The position numbers and the translations under genes are program-made. The notes beneath the pieces are model-generated. The model worked only from the letters and a program-made list of their open reading frames with translations. It ran no database searches and was not told where the DNA came from. A DNA stretch of 42,936 nt, taken from Phenylobacterium deserti (GTDB taxonomy: Bacteria > Pseudomonadota > Alphaproteobacteria > Caulobacterales > Caulobacteraceae). How positions within the stretch are numbered: position 1 is the first letter of the stretch; each line of letters opens with the position of its first letter. Positions 16,882-26,012 of the stretch are shown one piece after another. The stretch covers positions 1-42,936 of the forward strand of contig CAMCXF010000029.1 of the NCBI GenBank assembly GCA_945883235.1, given 5' to 3'.

Positions 16882-17415
16882 ATGGACCTCTCCAAGATTC
16901 CCGTCGGCGTGAATCCGCCCTATGACGTCAACGCCATCATCGAGATCCCGCGGGGCGGCGAGCCAGTAAAATACGAGATCGACAAGGAGAGCGGCGCGCT
17001 GTTCGTTGACCGTTTCCTGCACTCCGCCATGTTCTATCCGGGCAACTACGGCTTCATCCCCCATACCCTGGCAGACGACGGCGACCCGATGGACATCATC
17101 GTGGTCGGGCAAACCCCCGTCGTTCCAGGCGCGATCATTCGGGCAAGACCCATCGGTTGCCTGATGATGACGGACGAGGCCGGCGGTGACGAAAAGGTGC
17201 TGGCCGTGCCGGTGGACGCCTTGCACCCGTTCTATACCGGCGTGGACAGCTGGCGCGCGCTGCCTCAGATCCTGACCGAGCAGATCGCTCACTTCTTCCA
17301 GCACTACAAGGATCTGGAAAAGGGCAAGTCGGTGGAGATCAGCCGCTGGGCCGACGCCGAGGAGACCGCTGACCTGATCCGGCAATCGATCGAGCGTTAC
17401 AAGCTGGCCGATTAA
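16882..17415 (+). CDS. ppa: Inorganic pyrophosphatase (family I)
   Basis: A 177-residue soluble enzyme that hydrolyses pyrophosphate released by biosynthesis. It shows the family I metal-site signature DDGDPMDIIV near residue 68, the upstream NYGFIPHTLA, and YEIDKESGALFVDRFL near residue 35. The length is the bacterial hexameric type. ATG 16882 follows GAAAGG. Its TAA shares the palindromic TTAA at 17412-17415 with the convergent trmB stop. Confidence 0.97.
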   Translation: MDLSKIPVGVNPPYDVNAIIEIPRGGEPVKYEIDKESGALFVDRFLHSAMFYPGNYGFIPHTLADDGDPMDIIVVGQTPVVPGAIIRARPIGCLMMTDEAGGDEKVLAVPVDALHPFYTGVDSWRALPQILTEQIAHFFQHYKDLEKGKSVEISRWADAEETADLIRQSIERYKLAD

Positions 17416-18086
17416 GCCCGCACGAAATCCAGAAACACCGGCGCGCAGTCGCCCAGCCGCTTTTCCTCATAGCGAGTGGTGATGTGGTCTGCGGGCGGCG
17501 TGCGCCAGTCGTCGGCCCGATCTGCCCCCCATACAAAGGCCGGGTTTCCGACGAAGCGCTCCAGAGCGGAATCCACGTAGCTGGCGACGTCGCTGACAAA
17601 CCGCAGGCGGCCGCCGGGGCGCAGCACCCGTGCCAGTTCGGACACCAGCGCGGGCTGCACCAGCCGGCGCTTTTGCTGGCGGGTTTTCGGCCAGGGGTCC
17701 GGAAACAGGATGAAGACCCGGTCTAGACAGGCGTCCGGTAGTCGGGCCATCAGTTCGCGGACGTCGCCGTCGTGAAGCCGCACATTGGTCAGGGCCTGTT
17801 CGTCGATATGGCGAACCGCGCTGGCGACGCCGTTCTGGAAGGGCTCTGCCCCAAGGATCAGGACGTCGGGTGCGCGCGCCGCCTGCGCGGCCATGTGTTC
17901 GCCGCCGCCGAAGCCGATCTCCAGCCAGGTCTCGCGGGCGGTGGGCATCAGGGACTTCGGGTCCATCGGACCCGATGGTATCCGCAGGCTGGGCAGGCGG
18001 CTCTCCACCAGCGCGGCCTGTCGCGGCTTGATGGGGCGCGACTTCAGTCGTCCAAAGGATCGCAGCGGGGGGTGGGCGTCAGACAT
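17412..18086 (-). CDS. trmB: tRNA (guanine-N7-)-methyltransferase
   Basis: A 224-residue SAM-dependent enzyme that methylates G46 in tRNA variable loops. Motif I is WLEIGFGGGEHMAAQA (about residues 54-69). The TrmB hallmark FILFPDPWPKTRQQKRRL lies near residue 125, and the C-terminal DHITTRYEEKRL is typical. It is the last gene of the metK-DUF1232-trmB unit, so a SAM-using enzyme lies downstream of SAM synthetase. The 3' end overlaps ppa by 4 nt tail to tail. Confidence 0.96.
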   Translation of the reverse strand: MSDAHPPLRSFGRLKSRPIKPRQAALVESRLPSLRIPSGPMDPKSLMPTARETWLEIGFGGGEHMAAQAARAPDVLILGAEPFQNGVASAVRHIDEQALTNVRLHDGDVRELMARLPDACLDRVFILFPDPWPKTRQQKRRLVQPALVSELARVLRPGGRLRFVSDVASYVDSALERFVGNPAFVWGADRADDWRTPPADHITTRYEEKRLGDCAPVFLDFVRA

Positions 18087-18100
18087 GGCGGCCCTCTAGC

Positions 18101-18475
18101 TTATCGGGCTGACCGCGTGAACAGCCAGAGCCCCGCCGACCCTGCCAGGCCAATCCAGATGAAGATCACGACGGCGGCTGCAACCCGGCTGACCGGACGA
18201 TCCGCGGCGGCCTCGGCAGCAGCGCGGTGGGTGGCCATGACCTCGGGCGGGATCAATTTCAGCGTCAGCCATAGGCCCAGCGGCACAATCAGCAGGTCAT
18301 CCAGCAGGCCTAGTACCGGAATGAAATCCGGGATCAGGTCGATAGGGGATAGCGCATAGGCCGCGACCGCAACCCCCAGCACCGTGGCGTACCAAGGCGT
18401 CCGGGGGTCGCGTGCAGCGAGCCAGACGGCGTGGGTATCGCGTTTCAACGACCGCGCCCACGCCTTAAGGCCCAT
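18101..18475 (-). CDS. DUF1232 (YkvA-like) membrane protein
   Basis: A 124-residue protein with the DUF1232 signature YALSPIDLIPDFIPVLGLLDD (about residues 40-60), which overlaps a hydrophobic helix. A second hydrophobic stretch, IVPLGLWLTLKLI, follows, and a C-terminal membrane helix (AAAVVIFIWIGLAGSAGLWL) ends it. The function is unknown for the family. It starts 5 nt after the metK stop, so it is in the metK operon, and is followed by trmB after 14 nt. Confidence 0.87.
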   Translation of the reverse strand: MGLKAWARSLKRDTHAVWLAARDPRTPWYATVLGVAVAAYALSPIDLIPDFIPVLGLLDDLLIVPLGLWLTLKLIPPEVMATHRAAAEAAADRPVSRVAAAVVIFIWIGLAGSAGLWLFTRSAR

Positions 18476-18480
18476 CGGAT

Positions 18481-19701
18481 CTAGGCCAGCGCCTTCAATG
18501 CGTCGGCGAGGTCCGTCTTCTCCCAGGAGAAGCCGCCCTCATTGTCAGGCTGGCGGCCAAAGTGGCCATAGGCCGCAGTGCGCGCGTAGATTGGCCGGTT
18601 GAGCTGCAGGTGCTCGCGGATGGCCCGCGGCGTGGCACCGCCGATCATCGCCGGCAGGGCCAACTCCAGCTTCGCCGGATCGATTTCGCCCGTGTCATGC
18701 AGGTCAACATAGAAGCTCAGGGGATTAGCCACGCCGATCGCATAGCTGATCTGGATCGTGCACTTCCGGGCCAGGCCTGAGGCCACCACGTTCTTGGCGA
18801 GGTAACGGCAGGCGTACGCGGCCGAGCGGTCGACCTTGGTAGGGTCCTTGCCGGAGAACGCGCCGCCGCCATGTGGGGATGCGCCACCGTAGGTGTCGAC
18901 GATGATTTTGCGGCCGGTCAGGCCGGCGTCGCCGTCGGGTCCACCGATCTCGAAGCGGCCGGTGGGATTCACGTACCACTTGGTCTTTTTGGTGATGAGG
19001 CCCGCCGGGATGACGCTCTCGACGTAGGGACGGATCACAGCTTCCAGACGCTTGGGCGTGGCCATGTGCAGGCCGATGCGCTTTTTGTGCTGAGTGGAAA
19101 CCACGATCTGCAGAATCTCGACAGGACGGCCGTCCTCGTAGCGTACGGTCACCTGGCTCTTGGCGTCAGGCTCCAGCACGTCGCACTCGCCGGAGTGGCG
19201 GACATCGGCCAGCTTCTTGAGGATGTCGTGGCTGTACTGCAGCGTGGCCGGCATGAGGGCCGGGGTTTCGTCGCAGGCGTAGCCGAACATGATGCCCTGG
19301 TCGCCCGCGCCTTCATCCTTCTTGTCGGTGGAATCGACACCCTGGGCGATGTGGGCGGATTGTTCATGCAGATGGCAGGCGTATTTGGCCTTGTTCCAGT
19401 GGAACCCCTTCTGCTCGTAGCCGATGTCCTTGATCGCTGCGCGAACCTTGGGCTCCAGCGAGCGTACGATGTCCTTGGTGAAGGCCTTGTTCTCGGACTT
19501 CGATCCGCCCGGTTTTCCAGCCCGGACCTCGCCCGCCAGAACGATGCGGTTGGTGGTCACCAGGGTCTCGCAAGCGACACGCGCTTCGGGATCGGCGCTC
19601 AGAAACGCGTCGACGACGGTGTCGGAAATTCGGTCAGCGACCTTGTCCGGGTGACCCTCGGAAACACTTTCGCTGGTGAAGATATAGCTGGAACGGCTCA
19701 A
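18481..19701 (-). CDS. metK: S-adenosylmethionine synthetase
   Basis: A 406-residue enzyme that makes SAM from methionine and ATP. Signatures are [19 protein letters not shown] at the N terminus, the central [14 protein letters not shown], and the phosphate-binding [19 protein letters not shown]. The start is TTG 19701 with GGAG 9 nt upstream; no ATG or GTG lies closer to the conserved N terminus. The palindrome at 19764-19779 is a probable control site. DUF1232 and trmB genes follow. Confidence 0.98.
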   Translation of the reverse strand: MSRSSYIFTSESVSEGHPDKVADRISDTVVDAFLSADPEARVACETLVTTNRIVLAGEVRAGKPGGSKSENKAFTKDIVRSLEPKVRAAIKDIGYEQKGFHWNKAKYACHLHEQSAHIAQGVDSTDKKDEGAGDQGIMFGYACDETPALMPATLQYSHDILKKLADVRHSGECDVLEPDAKSQVTVRYEDGRPVEILQIVVSTQHKKRIGLHMATPKRLEAVIRPYVESVIPAGLITKKTKWYVNPTGRFEIGGPDGDAGLTGRKIIVDTYGGASPHGGGAFSGKDPTKVDRSAAYACRYLAKNVVASGLARKCTIQISYAIGVANPLSFYVDLHDTGEIDPAKLELALPAMIGGATPRAIREHLQLNRPIYARTAAYGHFGRQPDNEGGFSWEKTDLADALKALA

Positions 19702-19763
19702 GGGGTCGGGCTCCGGAGATTGGGGACTTCAATGTTGACGGCGACCAGTATGGCCGAACGCCT

Positions 19764-19779
19764 ATAAAGAAATCCTTAT
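19764..19779. promoter_or_regulatory. Palindrome upstream of metK, SahR/SamR-like operator candidate
   Basis: ATAAAGAAATCCTTAT is a near-perfect palindrome with ATAAAGA/TCCTTAT halves, 62 bp upstream of metK and just beyond the lnt stop. It resembles the AAAGA...TCTTT type of site I associate with ArsR-family methionine/SAM-cycle regulators in alphaproteobacteria. Assignment to a regulator is from memory of the motif and not tested. Confidence 0.45.
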
Positions 19780-19792
19780 GTCATGCCAAGGG

Positions 19793-21379
19793 TCAGCGAT
19801 GGCCCTGGTCGGGACTCACGCGATGGCGAGGTCTCCGGCCTGCAAACCAGGCGCCAGCCGACATCGTCAGCAGACCGCCGAACAGCCAATCGCCAAACTG
19901 ACTGTAGAGCGTCGGGGCGCCAGGTGCGGGCAGCCGCGCATCAATGACGCCGGATTCTCCAAGACCGAGGCTCATGCCCGGCAGAATTCGGCCCTGGGCG
20001 TCGATCACCGCTGAAACACCGGTTGGCGTCGAACGAATGATCGGCAGTCCCTGTTCGATGGCGCGGTAGCTGGCGATGTTCAGATGTTGCCACGGGCCAC
20101 TGTTGGCACCGAACCATGCGTCGTTGGACACGTTCAGGATCCATGCTGGGCGCTCCCGCCCGTCCGCCAGACCCGGGAACAGCGCCTCATAGCAGATCAG
20201 CGGCTGCACGGTGGGCAGCCCCGCCAGCTTGAGGGGGCGAGGCGGCGGACCCGGCGTGAAGTCCTCCGGCATGTGAACAAGGCTTCGGATACCCCACTTG
20301 GCGGCGAGATCGCCAAGCGGCAGGAATTCCCCGAACGGCACCAGCCGGTGCTTGTCGTAGTAGCCGCTCACGCGAAGGGCCTGGTCGTCGCGTCGGAGCG
20401 CCATCAGGGTGTTGAAATATCGCCAGGAGCCATCGGCTTTCGCCTCGACGCGATTGGCGCCCATCAAGAGAGTCTGTCCCGATCTGAGCACGTCGCGAAG
20501 CTGTAGGGCATAGGGCGATCCGGGCGCAATCAGGTCATCAATGACCGCCGGCAAGGCCCCCTCGGGCCAGATCACCACGTCAGGCACCTGCATTGCCGGT
20601 GACAGGGTCAGGCGAGCATAGTCCAGGACGATCTGGTCAAGGTTTTCGGGCCTCCACTTTTCTTTCTGGTCGATGTCGGCCTGAACGATCCGGATGACCG
20701 GCGCGTCCGGCGCGTAGGTCGTGCGCGCCGAAGCCGCCAGCCGGCCTGCGCCGCCGGCAAACAACGCGATCAGGACCACGCCAGTTGCCACCATGGCACC
20801 CGCCTGAGCCAGACGCCGAATCGGCAGCATGAGCAAAGCCGGCGCTGCGGCGACCGCCAGGGTGATCCAGGTCAGGCCATAGACCCCGACCAGAGCGGCC
20901 GCCTGCGATGGCGCACTTCCCGCCCGCCAACTTTCTCCGACCAGATTCCATGGAAACCCGGTGAGCAAATGGCCACGGAGCCACTCGGCGGCGGCGAAGA
21001 CGCCCGCGAACACCAGCACCTTCCAGAGACTGCGCGGTCGAAGCGCGCGGTAGCAGACACCGGCCAGACCCCAGAACACTGAAAGTCCACCCGCCATCAA
21101 CACGACGGCAAATGGCGCCATCCAGCCATAGACCCTGGGATCCACCAGGAACGGCTCGGCGATCCACCAGGTTGACAACCCGAAGTAGCCCAGGCCCGCC
21201 AGCCACCCCATCGCGAAGGCGGAGCGCAGCGGTCGAGGGCCCGACACCGTTTCCAGCCTCAGCAGAATGACGCTGTAGCCCAACAACCCTGGCAGCACGC
21301 CGAACGGCGGATGGACCAGACCGGCGGCAATCCCGCCCAGCAGCACGGTGAGCGGGGCGTACCAGTTGGGGCGGATCAC
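19793..21379 (-). CDS. lnt: Apolipoprotein N-acyltransferase
   Basis: A 528-residue inner-membrane enzyme that adds the third acyl chain to lipoproteins. The N-terminal part has about six to seven hydrophobic segments. The nitrilase-like periplasmic domain carries the E-K-C triad in WPEGALP, YDKHRLVPFGEFLP and PLICYEALFP. GTG 21379, 7 nt after the corC-type stop, is taken as start because it leads straight into the first membrane segment (NWYAPLTVLLGGIAAGL). The frame is open further upstream but would lie within the corC-type gene. The window holds at least two lipoproteins it could act on. Confidence 0.95.
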   Translation of the reverse strand: MIRPNWYAPLTVLLGGIAAGLVHPPFGVLPGLLGYSVILLRLETVSGPRPLRSAFAMGWLAGLGYFGLSTWWIAEPFLVDPRVYGWMAPFAVVLMAGGLSVFWGLAGVCYRALRPRSLWKVLVFAGVFAAAEWLRGHLLTGFPWNLVGESWRAGSAPSQAAALVGVYGLTWITLAVAAAPALLMLPIRRLAQAGAMVATGVVLIALFAGGAGRLAASARTTYAPDAPVIRIVQADIDQKEKWRPENLDQIVLDYARLTLSPAMQVPDVVIWPEGALPAVIDDLIAPGSPYALQLRDVLRSGQTLLMGANRVEAKADGSWRYFNTLMALRRDDQALRVSGYYDKHRLVPFGEFLPLGDLAAKWGIRSLVHMPEDFTPGPPPRPLKLAGLPTVQPLICYEALFPGLADGRERPAWILNVSNDAWFGANSGPWQHLNIASYRAIEQGLPIIRSTPTGVSAVIDAQGRILPGMSLGLGESGVIDARLPAPGAPTLYSQFGDWLFGGLLTMSAGAWFAGRRPRHRVSPDQGHR

Positions 21380-21386
21380 CGGGATC

Positions 21387-22280
21387 TCAGACCCCGCGCA
21401 GCGGTTTGGCTTGCGGCCGGCGCACCCGCACCCGCTTGACCTGTCGAGGCGACGCGGCCAGCACCTCAAGCACATAGCCGTCCGGATGCTCGATCCGCTC
21501 GCGCCGTCGCGGCACCCGCCCCGCCAGGGCATTCACCAGCCCGGCGACCGTCTCAATGTCCTCATCAAGGTCTTCGGGCGCGAGGTCGACACCTTCGCCG
21601 ATTGCCTGCTCCAGTTCCTCAAGAGGCGCGCGGCCGTCGACGATCCAGCCGTCATCATCCTCGGCGATCGGCATATAGGACTGATCGTTTTCGTCGTCGT
21701 GCTCATCCTCGATCTCGCCGACCAGGGTCTCGAGCAGGTCCTCCAGAGTCACCAGGCCATCGACGCCGCCGAACTCATCGATGACCAGCGCCATGTGGAT
21801 GCGTTTCGCGCGCATGGTGGTCAGAAGTTGGGTCGCCGACATCGACGGCGGGACATAGAGCACTTCGCGGACCAGATTGTGCCGACCCATCAGGACCTTG
21901 TCGTCAGGCTTGGGCGGTCGCGATTTGCGGGCGAGCAACTTGAAGACGTCCTTCACATGGGCCACACCCACCGGCTCATCCAGGGTCTCCTTGAAGACCG
22001 GCATTCGACTGTGTTCGGCGTCTGCGAACCGCGCCACCAGCTCAGCGAAGGTGCAACCGCGCTCGACCCCGACAATGTCGGCGCGGGGTTGCATGACATC
22101 CTCGACCCTTAGCGCCTGAAACGCGCGAGCCTGTGCGACCAGCTCGCCTCCGGATTCGGTCAGCTGCTGGGGTGCCTCATCGGCCGCCTGTTCTGCTGTG
22201 CGGCGGAATAAGGTGAACAATTCCGCGAGCCCTCGCCAGAGGCCCGGGGCGCGTCGACTGGAAGGATCAGGGTCGTTCAT
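21387..22280 (-). CDS. corC: CorC/HlyC-type CBS-domain protein
   Basis: A 297-residue cytoplasmic protein without the DUF21 membrane part, hence CorC-like. Two CBS domains (about residues 60-190; VEDVMQPRADIVGVERG, HSRMPVFKE, then IDEFGGVDGLVTLEDLLETLVGEI) are followed by the CorC_HlyC C-terminal domain, with DGWIVDGRAPLEELEQAIG. Family members are linked to Mg/Co efflux or membrane homeostasis. ATG 22280 has GGGAG upstream, and the start overlaps the ybeY end by 14 nt. The ybeY-corC-lnt order is conserved in proteobacteria. The gene symbol follows that context. Confidence 0.85.
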   Translation of the reverse strand: MNDPDPSSRRAPGLWRGLAELFTLFRRTAEQAADEAPQQLTESGGELVAQARAFQALRVEDVMQPRADIVGVERGCTFAELVARFADAEHSRMPVFKETLDEPVGVAHVKDVFKLLARKSRPPKPDDKVLMGRHNLVREVLYVPPSMSATQLLTTMRAKRIHMALVIDEFGGVDGLVTLEDLLETLVGEIEDEHDDENDQSYMPIAEDDDGWIVDGRAPLEELEQAIGEGVDLAPEDLDEDIETVAGLVNALAGRVPRRRERIEHPDGYVLEVLAASPRQVKRVRVRRPQAKPLRGV

Positions 22281-22752
22281 GCTCTCCCTCACCGACCAGA
22301 TAGGGGTCGGGAACACCCAGCTTCGCCAGCACCGCTCGCTCGAGACCTTCCATGGTCTCGGCCTCATCATCGCCTATGTGGTCGTGTCCGAGAAGATGCA
22401 GAACACCGTGCACCGTCAGATGTTGCAAATGGTGCGCGAGCGGCTTGCGCTGCTCAGCGGCTTCGCGAACGCAAATTCCGAATGCCAGAGCCACGTCACC
22501 GATAAGATTTTCCGGGTTCGGCAAGGCCGGAAAGGACAGGACATTGGTGGCCGTGTCCTTGTTCCGAAAGCGTGCATTCAGGTCGCGCACCAAGGCGTCG
22601 TCGGCGAGCAAGACAGTCAGGCACGCCTCCCCTCCAGACACGGGATGAAGGACCACGGACGTTAGCGCCATCTCCGCAGCTGCGCGCACCAACGCTTCGG
22701 CATCTGGCAGCGCCGCGCTCCAGGCTGGGTCCTCGATTTCGATGTCGATCAA
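22267..22752 (-). CDS. ybeY: Endoribonuclease YbeY
   Basis: A 161-residue metal-dependent RNase used in 16S rRNA maturation and ribosome quality control. The zinc motif HGVLHLLGHDH sits near residue 117, and the upstream core shows FRNKDTATNVLSFP. The start is TTG 22752, which overlaps the phoH stop as TTGA. It is part of the tight phoH-ybeY-corC-lnt string. Confidence 0.96.
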   Translation of the reverse strand: MIDIEIEDPAWSAALPDAEALVRAAAEMALTSVVLHPVSGGEACLTVLLADDALVRDLNARFRNKDTATNVLSFPALPNPENLIGDVALAFGICVREAAEQRKPLAHHLQHLTVHGVLHLLGHDHIGDDEAETMEGLERAVLAKLGVPDPYLVGEGEHERP

Positions 22753-23711
22753 ACCGTACGTCCGCGCTTGGCCGCGTCTTCATCATAAGCGCGCACGATG
22801 CGCTCAACGAGCGGGTGGCGGACGACGTCTTCGGCTTCAAAGCGGGTGACGCCAATGCCTTTGACGCCCTCCAGCAGGCCCACCGCGTGGGCAAGGCCCG
22901 AATCGTTGGCATGCGGCAAATCGATCTGGGTGGGATCACCGGTGACCGCCATGCGCGAGCCTTCGCCAATCCGGGTCAGCACCATCTTCATCTGCGCCCG
23001 TGAGGCGTTCTGGGCCTCATCGACGATGACGAAAGCCTGGGCCAGAGTGCGACCGCGCAGGAAGGCGATCGGTGCCACTTCGATCTCGCCCTTCTCGCGA
23101 CGACGTCGCAGCTGTTCGGCCCCCAGAATGTCGGTCAGGGCTTCCCAGACCGGAGCCATATAGGGGTCGACTTTTTCGTTCAGGTCGCCCGGCAAAAACC
23201 CTAACCGTTCGCCAGCCTCGACGGCGGGCCTCGACACAATCAGCCGATCCACATCGCCGCGCAGCAGCATGCCCGCGCCATGCGCCACCGCCAGAAACGT
23301 CTTGCCGGTGCCGGCCGGGCCCAGCCCGAACACCAGATCGCAACGCTCGAGCGCATCAAGATACTTCGCCTGGTTCGGCGTTTTGGGCGCGACCTGGCCG
23401 CGACGTCCGACGGGTAACAGCTGGCCGGCGCTGCCGCGTGCACCTGTTCCGCCCCGTGCCTGGCCGATGGCCACACGAACGTCGGCATCGCTCACCTCAA
23501 GGCCCTGATCGGCACGGGCGGCAATCGCCTGCACAGCCTTCTTCGCCTGACTGCGCCCCTTGGTGTCGCCGCTCAGGGACACGCCGCCGCCTGGCGTCTC
23601 GACCAGAACGCCGAACGCGTCTTCGATGAGGGCGACGTGGCGGCTGTTCGTGCCGGCCACTGCGCGAACGGCAGCGTCGGACAGGGTGATGAATTCCGGC
23701 GTTCGACTCAC
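22749..23711 (-). CDS. phoH: PhoH-family ATPase
   Basis: A 320-residue cytosolic P-loop protein. Walker A is [12 protein letters not shown] (about residue 129) and the Walker B region is [15 protein letters not shown]. An N-terminal segment like a KH-type domain ([25 protein letters not shown]) precedes it, as in PhoH/YbeZ. YbeZ partners with YbeY in RNA metabolism, which fits the overlap with ybeY. GTG 23711 overlaps the miaB stop as GTGA. Confidence 0.95.
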   Translation of the reverse strand: MSRTPEFITLSDAAVRAVAGTNSRHVALIEDAFGVLVETPGGGVSLSGDTKGRSQAKKAVQAIAARADQGLEVSDADVRVAIGQARGGTGARGSAGQLLPVGRRGQVAPKTPNQAKYLDALERCDLVFGLGPAGTGKTFLAVAHGAGMLLRGDVDRLIVSRPAVEAGERLGFLPGDLNEKVDPYMAPVWEALTDILGAEQLRRRREKGEIEVAPIAFLRGRTLAQAFVIVDEAQNASRAQMKMVLTRIGEGSRMAVTGDPTQIDLPHANDSGLAHAVGLLEGVKGIGVTRFEAEDVVRHPLVERIVRAYDEDAAKRGRTV

Positions 23712-25066
23712 GCGGGCTCCAGCGCCTGGGTCAGCGCGCCCGAAAGGCTCATACGCGCCGCACTTTCGATGCGCACGGGCACGATCTGGCCGATCAGGTG
23801 ATCCGGTGCGGTAGCATGTACCGCCTGCAGATAGGGGCTGCGGCCGATCAACTGGCCGGGATATCGACCCGCGCGCTCGAACAGCACCGGCAGCGTCTTG
23901 CCGACCTGGCTCTGGTTGAACGCCCGCGCCTGCTCATCCAGCAAGGCGTTCAGCCGTGCCAGGCGTTCGTCCTTGACGTCTTCGGCAATCTGGCCCGGCA
24001 TGGCCGACGCCGGCGTTCCCGGACGACGTGAGTATTTGAACGTGAAGGCCGAGGCATAGTTCACCTCACGGATCAACTGCAGCGTGGCCTCGAAGTCGGC
24101 GTCCCGCTCGCCGGGAAACCCCACGATGAAGTCGCCGGACAGGGCAATATCGGGCCTGGCCAGCCGGATCTTCTCGATCAGGCGCACATAGCTTTCGGCG
24201 GTATGCGCCCGGTTCATCGCCTTGAGAATCCTGTCGCTACCGGACTGCACGGGCAAGTGCAGGTAGGGCATCAACGCCTCGACCTCGCCATGCGCCGCGA
24301 TCAGCGCGTCGTCCATGTCGCGCGGGTGACTGGTGGTATAGCGAATGCGGTCGATGCCGGGGATTCTCGCTAGCCGCCGGGCCAGTCCCGCCAACCCTTC
24401 ACCCTCGTCATTTGCGCCGTTGTAGGCATTGACGTTCTGGCCCAGCAGGGTGACCTCGCGCACGCCCTTTTCCGCCAGCGATCGGGCCTCGGCCTCGATG
24501 TCGGCAGCCGGCCGGGACCACTCTCCGCCGCGTGTATAGGGCACCACACAGAAGGTGCAGAACTTGTCGCAACCCTCCTGCACCGTCAGGAACGCCGTCA
24601 CCCCGGTGGGATTTCGCTCGGCGGCCAGGGCGTCGAACTTCGCTTCCGGTGCGAAGTCGGCGGCCAGCCGCTCGCCCCGGGCGCGATGGCTGCGCGCGAT
24701 CAGCTCCGGCAACTGATGATACGCCTGAGGGCCCACGACCAGATCGACGGCAGGCTGGCGACGCATGATCTCCTCGCCCTCGGCCTGGGCGACACAGCCG
24801 GCAACCGCAATGGTCATGGCGTGGCCGGCGGCGCGACGGGCGTCCTTCATCTCCCGAATCCGCCCCAGTTCCGAATAGACCTTCTCGGTGGCCTTCTCGC
24901 GGATATGGCAGGTGTTCAGGACGACGAGATCGGCGTGCGTCGGATCGTCGGTCATCCCATAGCCCAGCGGCGCAAGGACATCGGCCATGCGCTCGCTGTC
25001 ATAGACGTTCATCTGACAGCCGTAGGTCTTGATGTAGAGGCGCTTGGTTGGCGCGGCGGTGGACAT
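23708..25066 (-). CDS. miaB: tRNA-2-methylthio-N6-isopentenyladenosine synthase
   Basis: A 452-residue radical-SAM methylthiotransferase acting on position 37 of tRNA. The N-terminal UPF0004 domain has [15 protein letters not shown] and conserved cysteines in [12 protein letters not shown] and VAGCVAQ. The radical-SAM CxxxCxxC motif is [19 protein letters not shown], and a C-terminal TRAM domain ends the protein. ATG 25066 is preferred to the upstream TTG 25087 because it leads directly into the family N terminus, although no good ribosome site is visible. fur ends 49 nt upstream. Confidence 0.96.
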   Translation of the reverse strand: MSTAAPTKRLYIKTYGCQMNVYDSERMADVLAPLGYGMTDDPTHADLVVLNTCHIREKATEKVYSELGRIREMKDARRAAGHAMTIAVAGCVAQAEGEEIMRRQPAVDLVVGPQAYHQLPELIARSHRARGERLAADFAPEAKFDALAAERNPTGVTAFLTVQEGCDKFCTFCVVPYTRGGEWSRPAADIEAEARSLAEKGVREVTLLGQNVNAYNGANDEGEGLAGLARRLARIPGIDRIRYTTSHPRDMDDALIAAHGEVEALMPYLHLPVQSGSDRILKAMNRAHTAESYVRLIEKIRLARPDIALSGDFIVGFPGERDADFEATLQLIREVNYASAFTFKYSRRPGTPASAMPGQIAEDVKDERLARLNALLDEQARAFNQSQVGKTLPVLFERAGRYPGQLIGRSPYLQAVHATAPDHLIGQIVPVRIESAARMSLSGALTQALEPA

Positions 25067-25115
25067 GGCGGGGTTATGGGGGCGCAACGGAAACGGTGCA
25101 AGTTTCGCCGACCGA

Positions 25116-25526
25116 TCACTCCTCGGTCGGCATCCCGTAGAGCTCGAGCCGGTGGTCTACCAGCCGGTAGCCCAGCTTGCGCGCGATGGCCTCCTGCAGG
25201 GCCTCGATCTCGGCGTCGACGAATTCCACCACCTTGCCGGTTTTCATGTCGATCAGGTGGTCGTGATGGTCGTCGCTGTGTTCTTCGTACCGAGAACGTC
25301 CGTCCCGGAAGTCGAGGCGGTCGATGATTCCGGCCTCTTCGAACAGTCGCACGGTGCGATAGACGGTGGCGATGGAGATATGCGGGTCCACGGCATGGGC
25401 GCGACGATGAAGCTCCTCGACATCGGGGTGGTCCGCCGAAGTTGACAGCACGCGCGCGATCACCCGCCGCTGCTCGGTCATGCGCATGTTCTTCTCGAGG
25501 CAAAGCTTCTCGATTCGGTCCGACAC
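25116..25526 (-). CDS. fur: Ferric uptake regulator Fur
   Basis: A 136-residue Fur-family regulator. The N-terminal winged helix shows [16 protein letters not shown] and [20 protein letters not shown]. The dimer and metal region has [19 protein letters not shown]. In Escherichia coli Fur the equivalent region carries a CxxC zinc site; here those cysteines are absent and the only Cys is near residue 9. GTG 25526 has GGAGA about 7 nt upstream. It sits between rimI and miaB. Fur is the best call; another Fur subfamily such as Mur is possible. Confidence 0.92.
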   Translation of the reverse strand: MSDRIEKLCLEKNMRMTEQRRVIARVLSTSADHPDVEELHRRAHAVDPHISIATVYRTVRLFEEAGIIDRLDFRDGRSRYEEHSDDHHDHLIDMKTGKVVEFVDAEIEALQEAIARKLGYRLVDHRLELYGMPTEE

Positions 25527-25556
25527 GCGGCAGTCTCCGTTCCCGTTAAATAGGTT

Positions 25557-26012
25557 CTAAAGCGCCGTCGGCGTCAGGTCGAGACGCATGACCAGCGCGT
25601 CTGCCAGTCCATCCACACCGCGATCATAATAGGCCTTGCGTAGACCGGCGCGCTGAAATCCCAGGCGTTCATAGAGGGTGATCGCTGCGGGATTTGCGAC
25701 ATCGACTTCCAGAAACATCAGTTGCGCGCCAGCCTCTCGCGCCAGGTCGATGGCGGCGTGCATCAGGGAGCGACCCACGCCCGTACGCCGCGCCCAGCCG
25801 GCCACGCCGACGGTCAGGATTTCTGCCTCTCCGGCAACCGTTCGGCAGATCACCACGCCGGCGGGGCCCTCGCCCCGCGCAAGGACGCCAAATATGCCTT
25901 CTCCGTCGAGCAGGTCCTCAAAGTCATTCTCGTCCCACGGCTTGTCGAAAGCCTGGGCGTGGACGGATGCCATGTCCGGCGCGTCCTCGGGTCGGGCCCT
26001 GGCGATGTTCAT
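25557..26012 (-). CDS. rimI: Ribosomal-protein-alanine N-acetyltransferase RimI-like
   Basis: A 151-residue GNAT acetyltransferase. The acetyl-CoA motif is EILTVGVAGWARRTGVGRSLM (V and the R-x-x-G-x-G/A type loop near residue 75-85), and the C-terminal FLEVDVANPAAITLYERLGF is the RimI hallmark. RimI acetylates the N terminus of ribosomal protein S18. ATG 26012 overlaps the tsaB stop as ATGA, the common tsaB-rimI pairing. Confidence 0.93.
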   Translation of the reverse strand: MNIARARPEDAPDMASVHAQAFDKPWDENDFEDLLDGEGIFGVLARGEGPAGVVICRTVAGEAEILTVGVAGWARRTGVGRSLMHAAIDLAREAGAQLMFLEVDVANPAAITLYERLGFQRAGLRKAYYDRGVDGLADALVMRLDLTPTAL

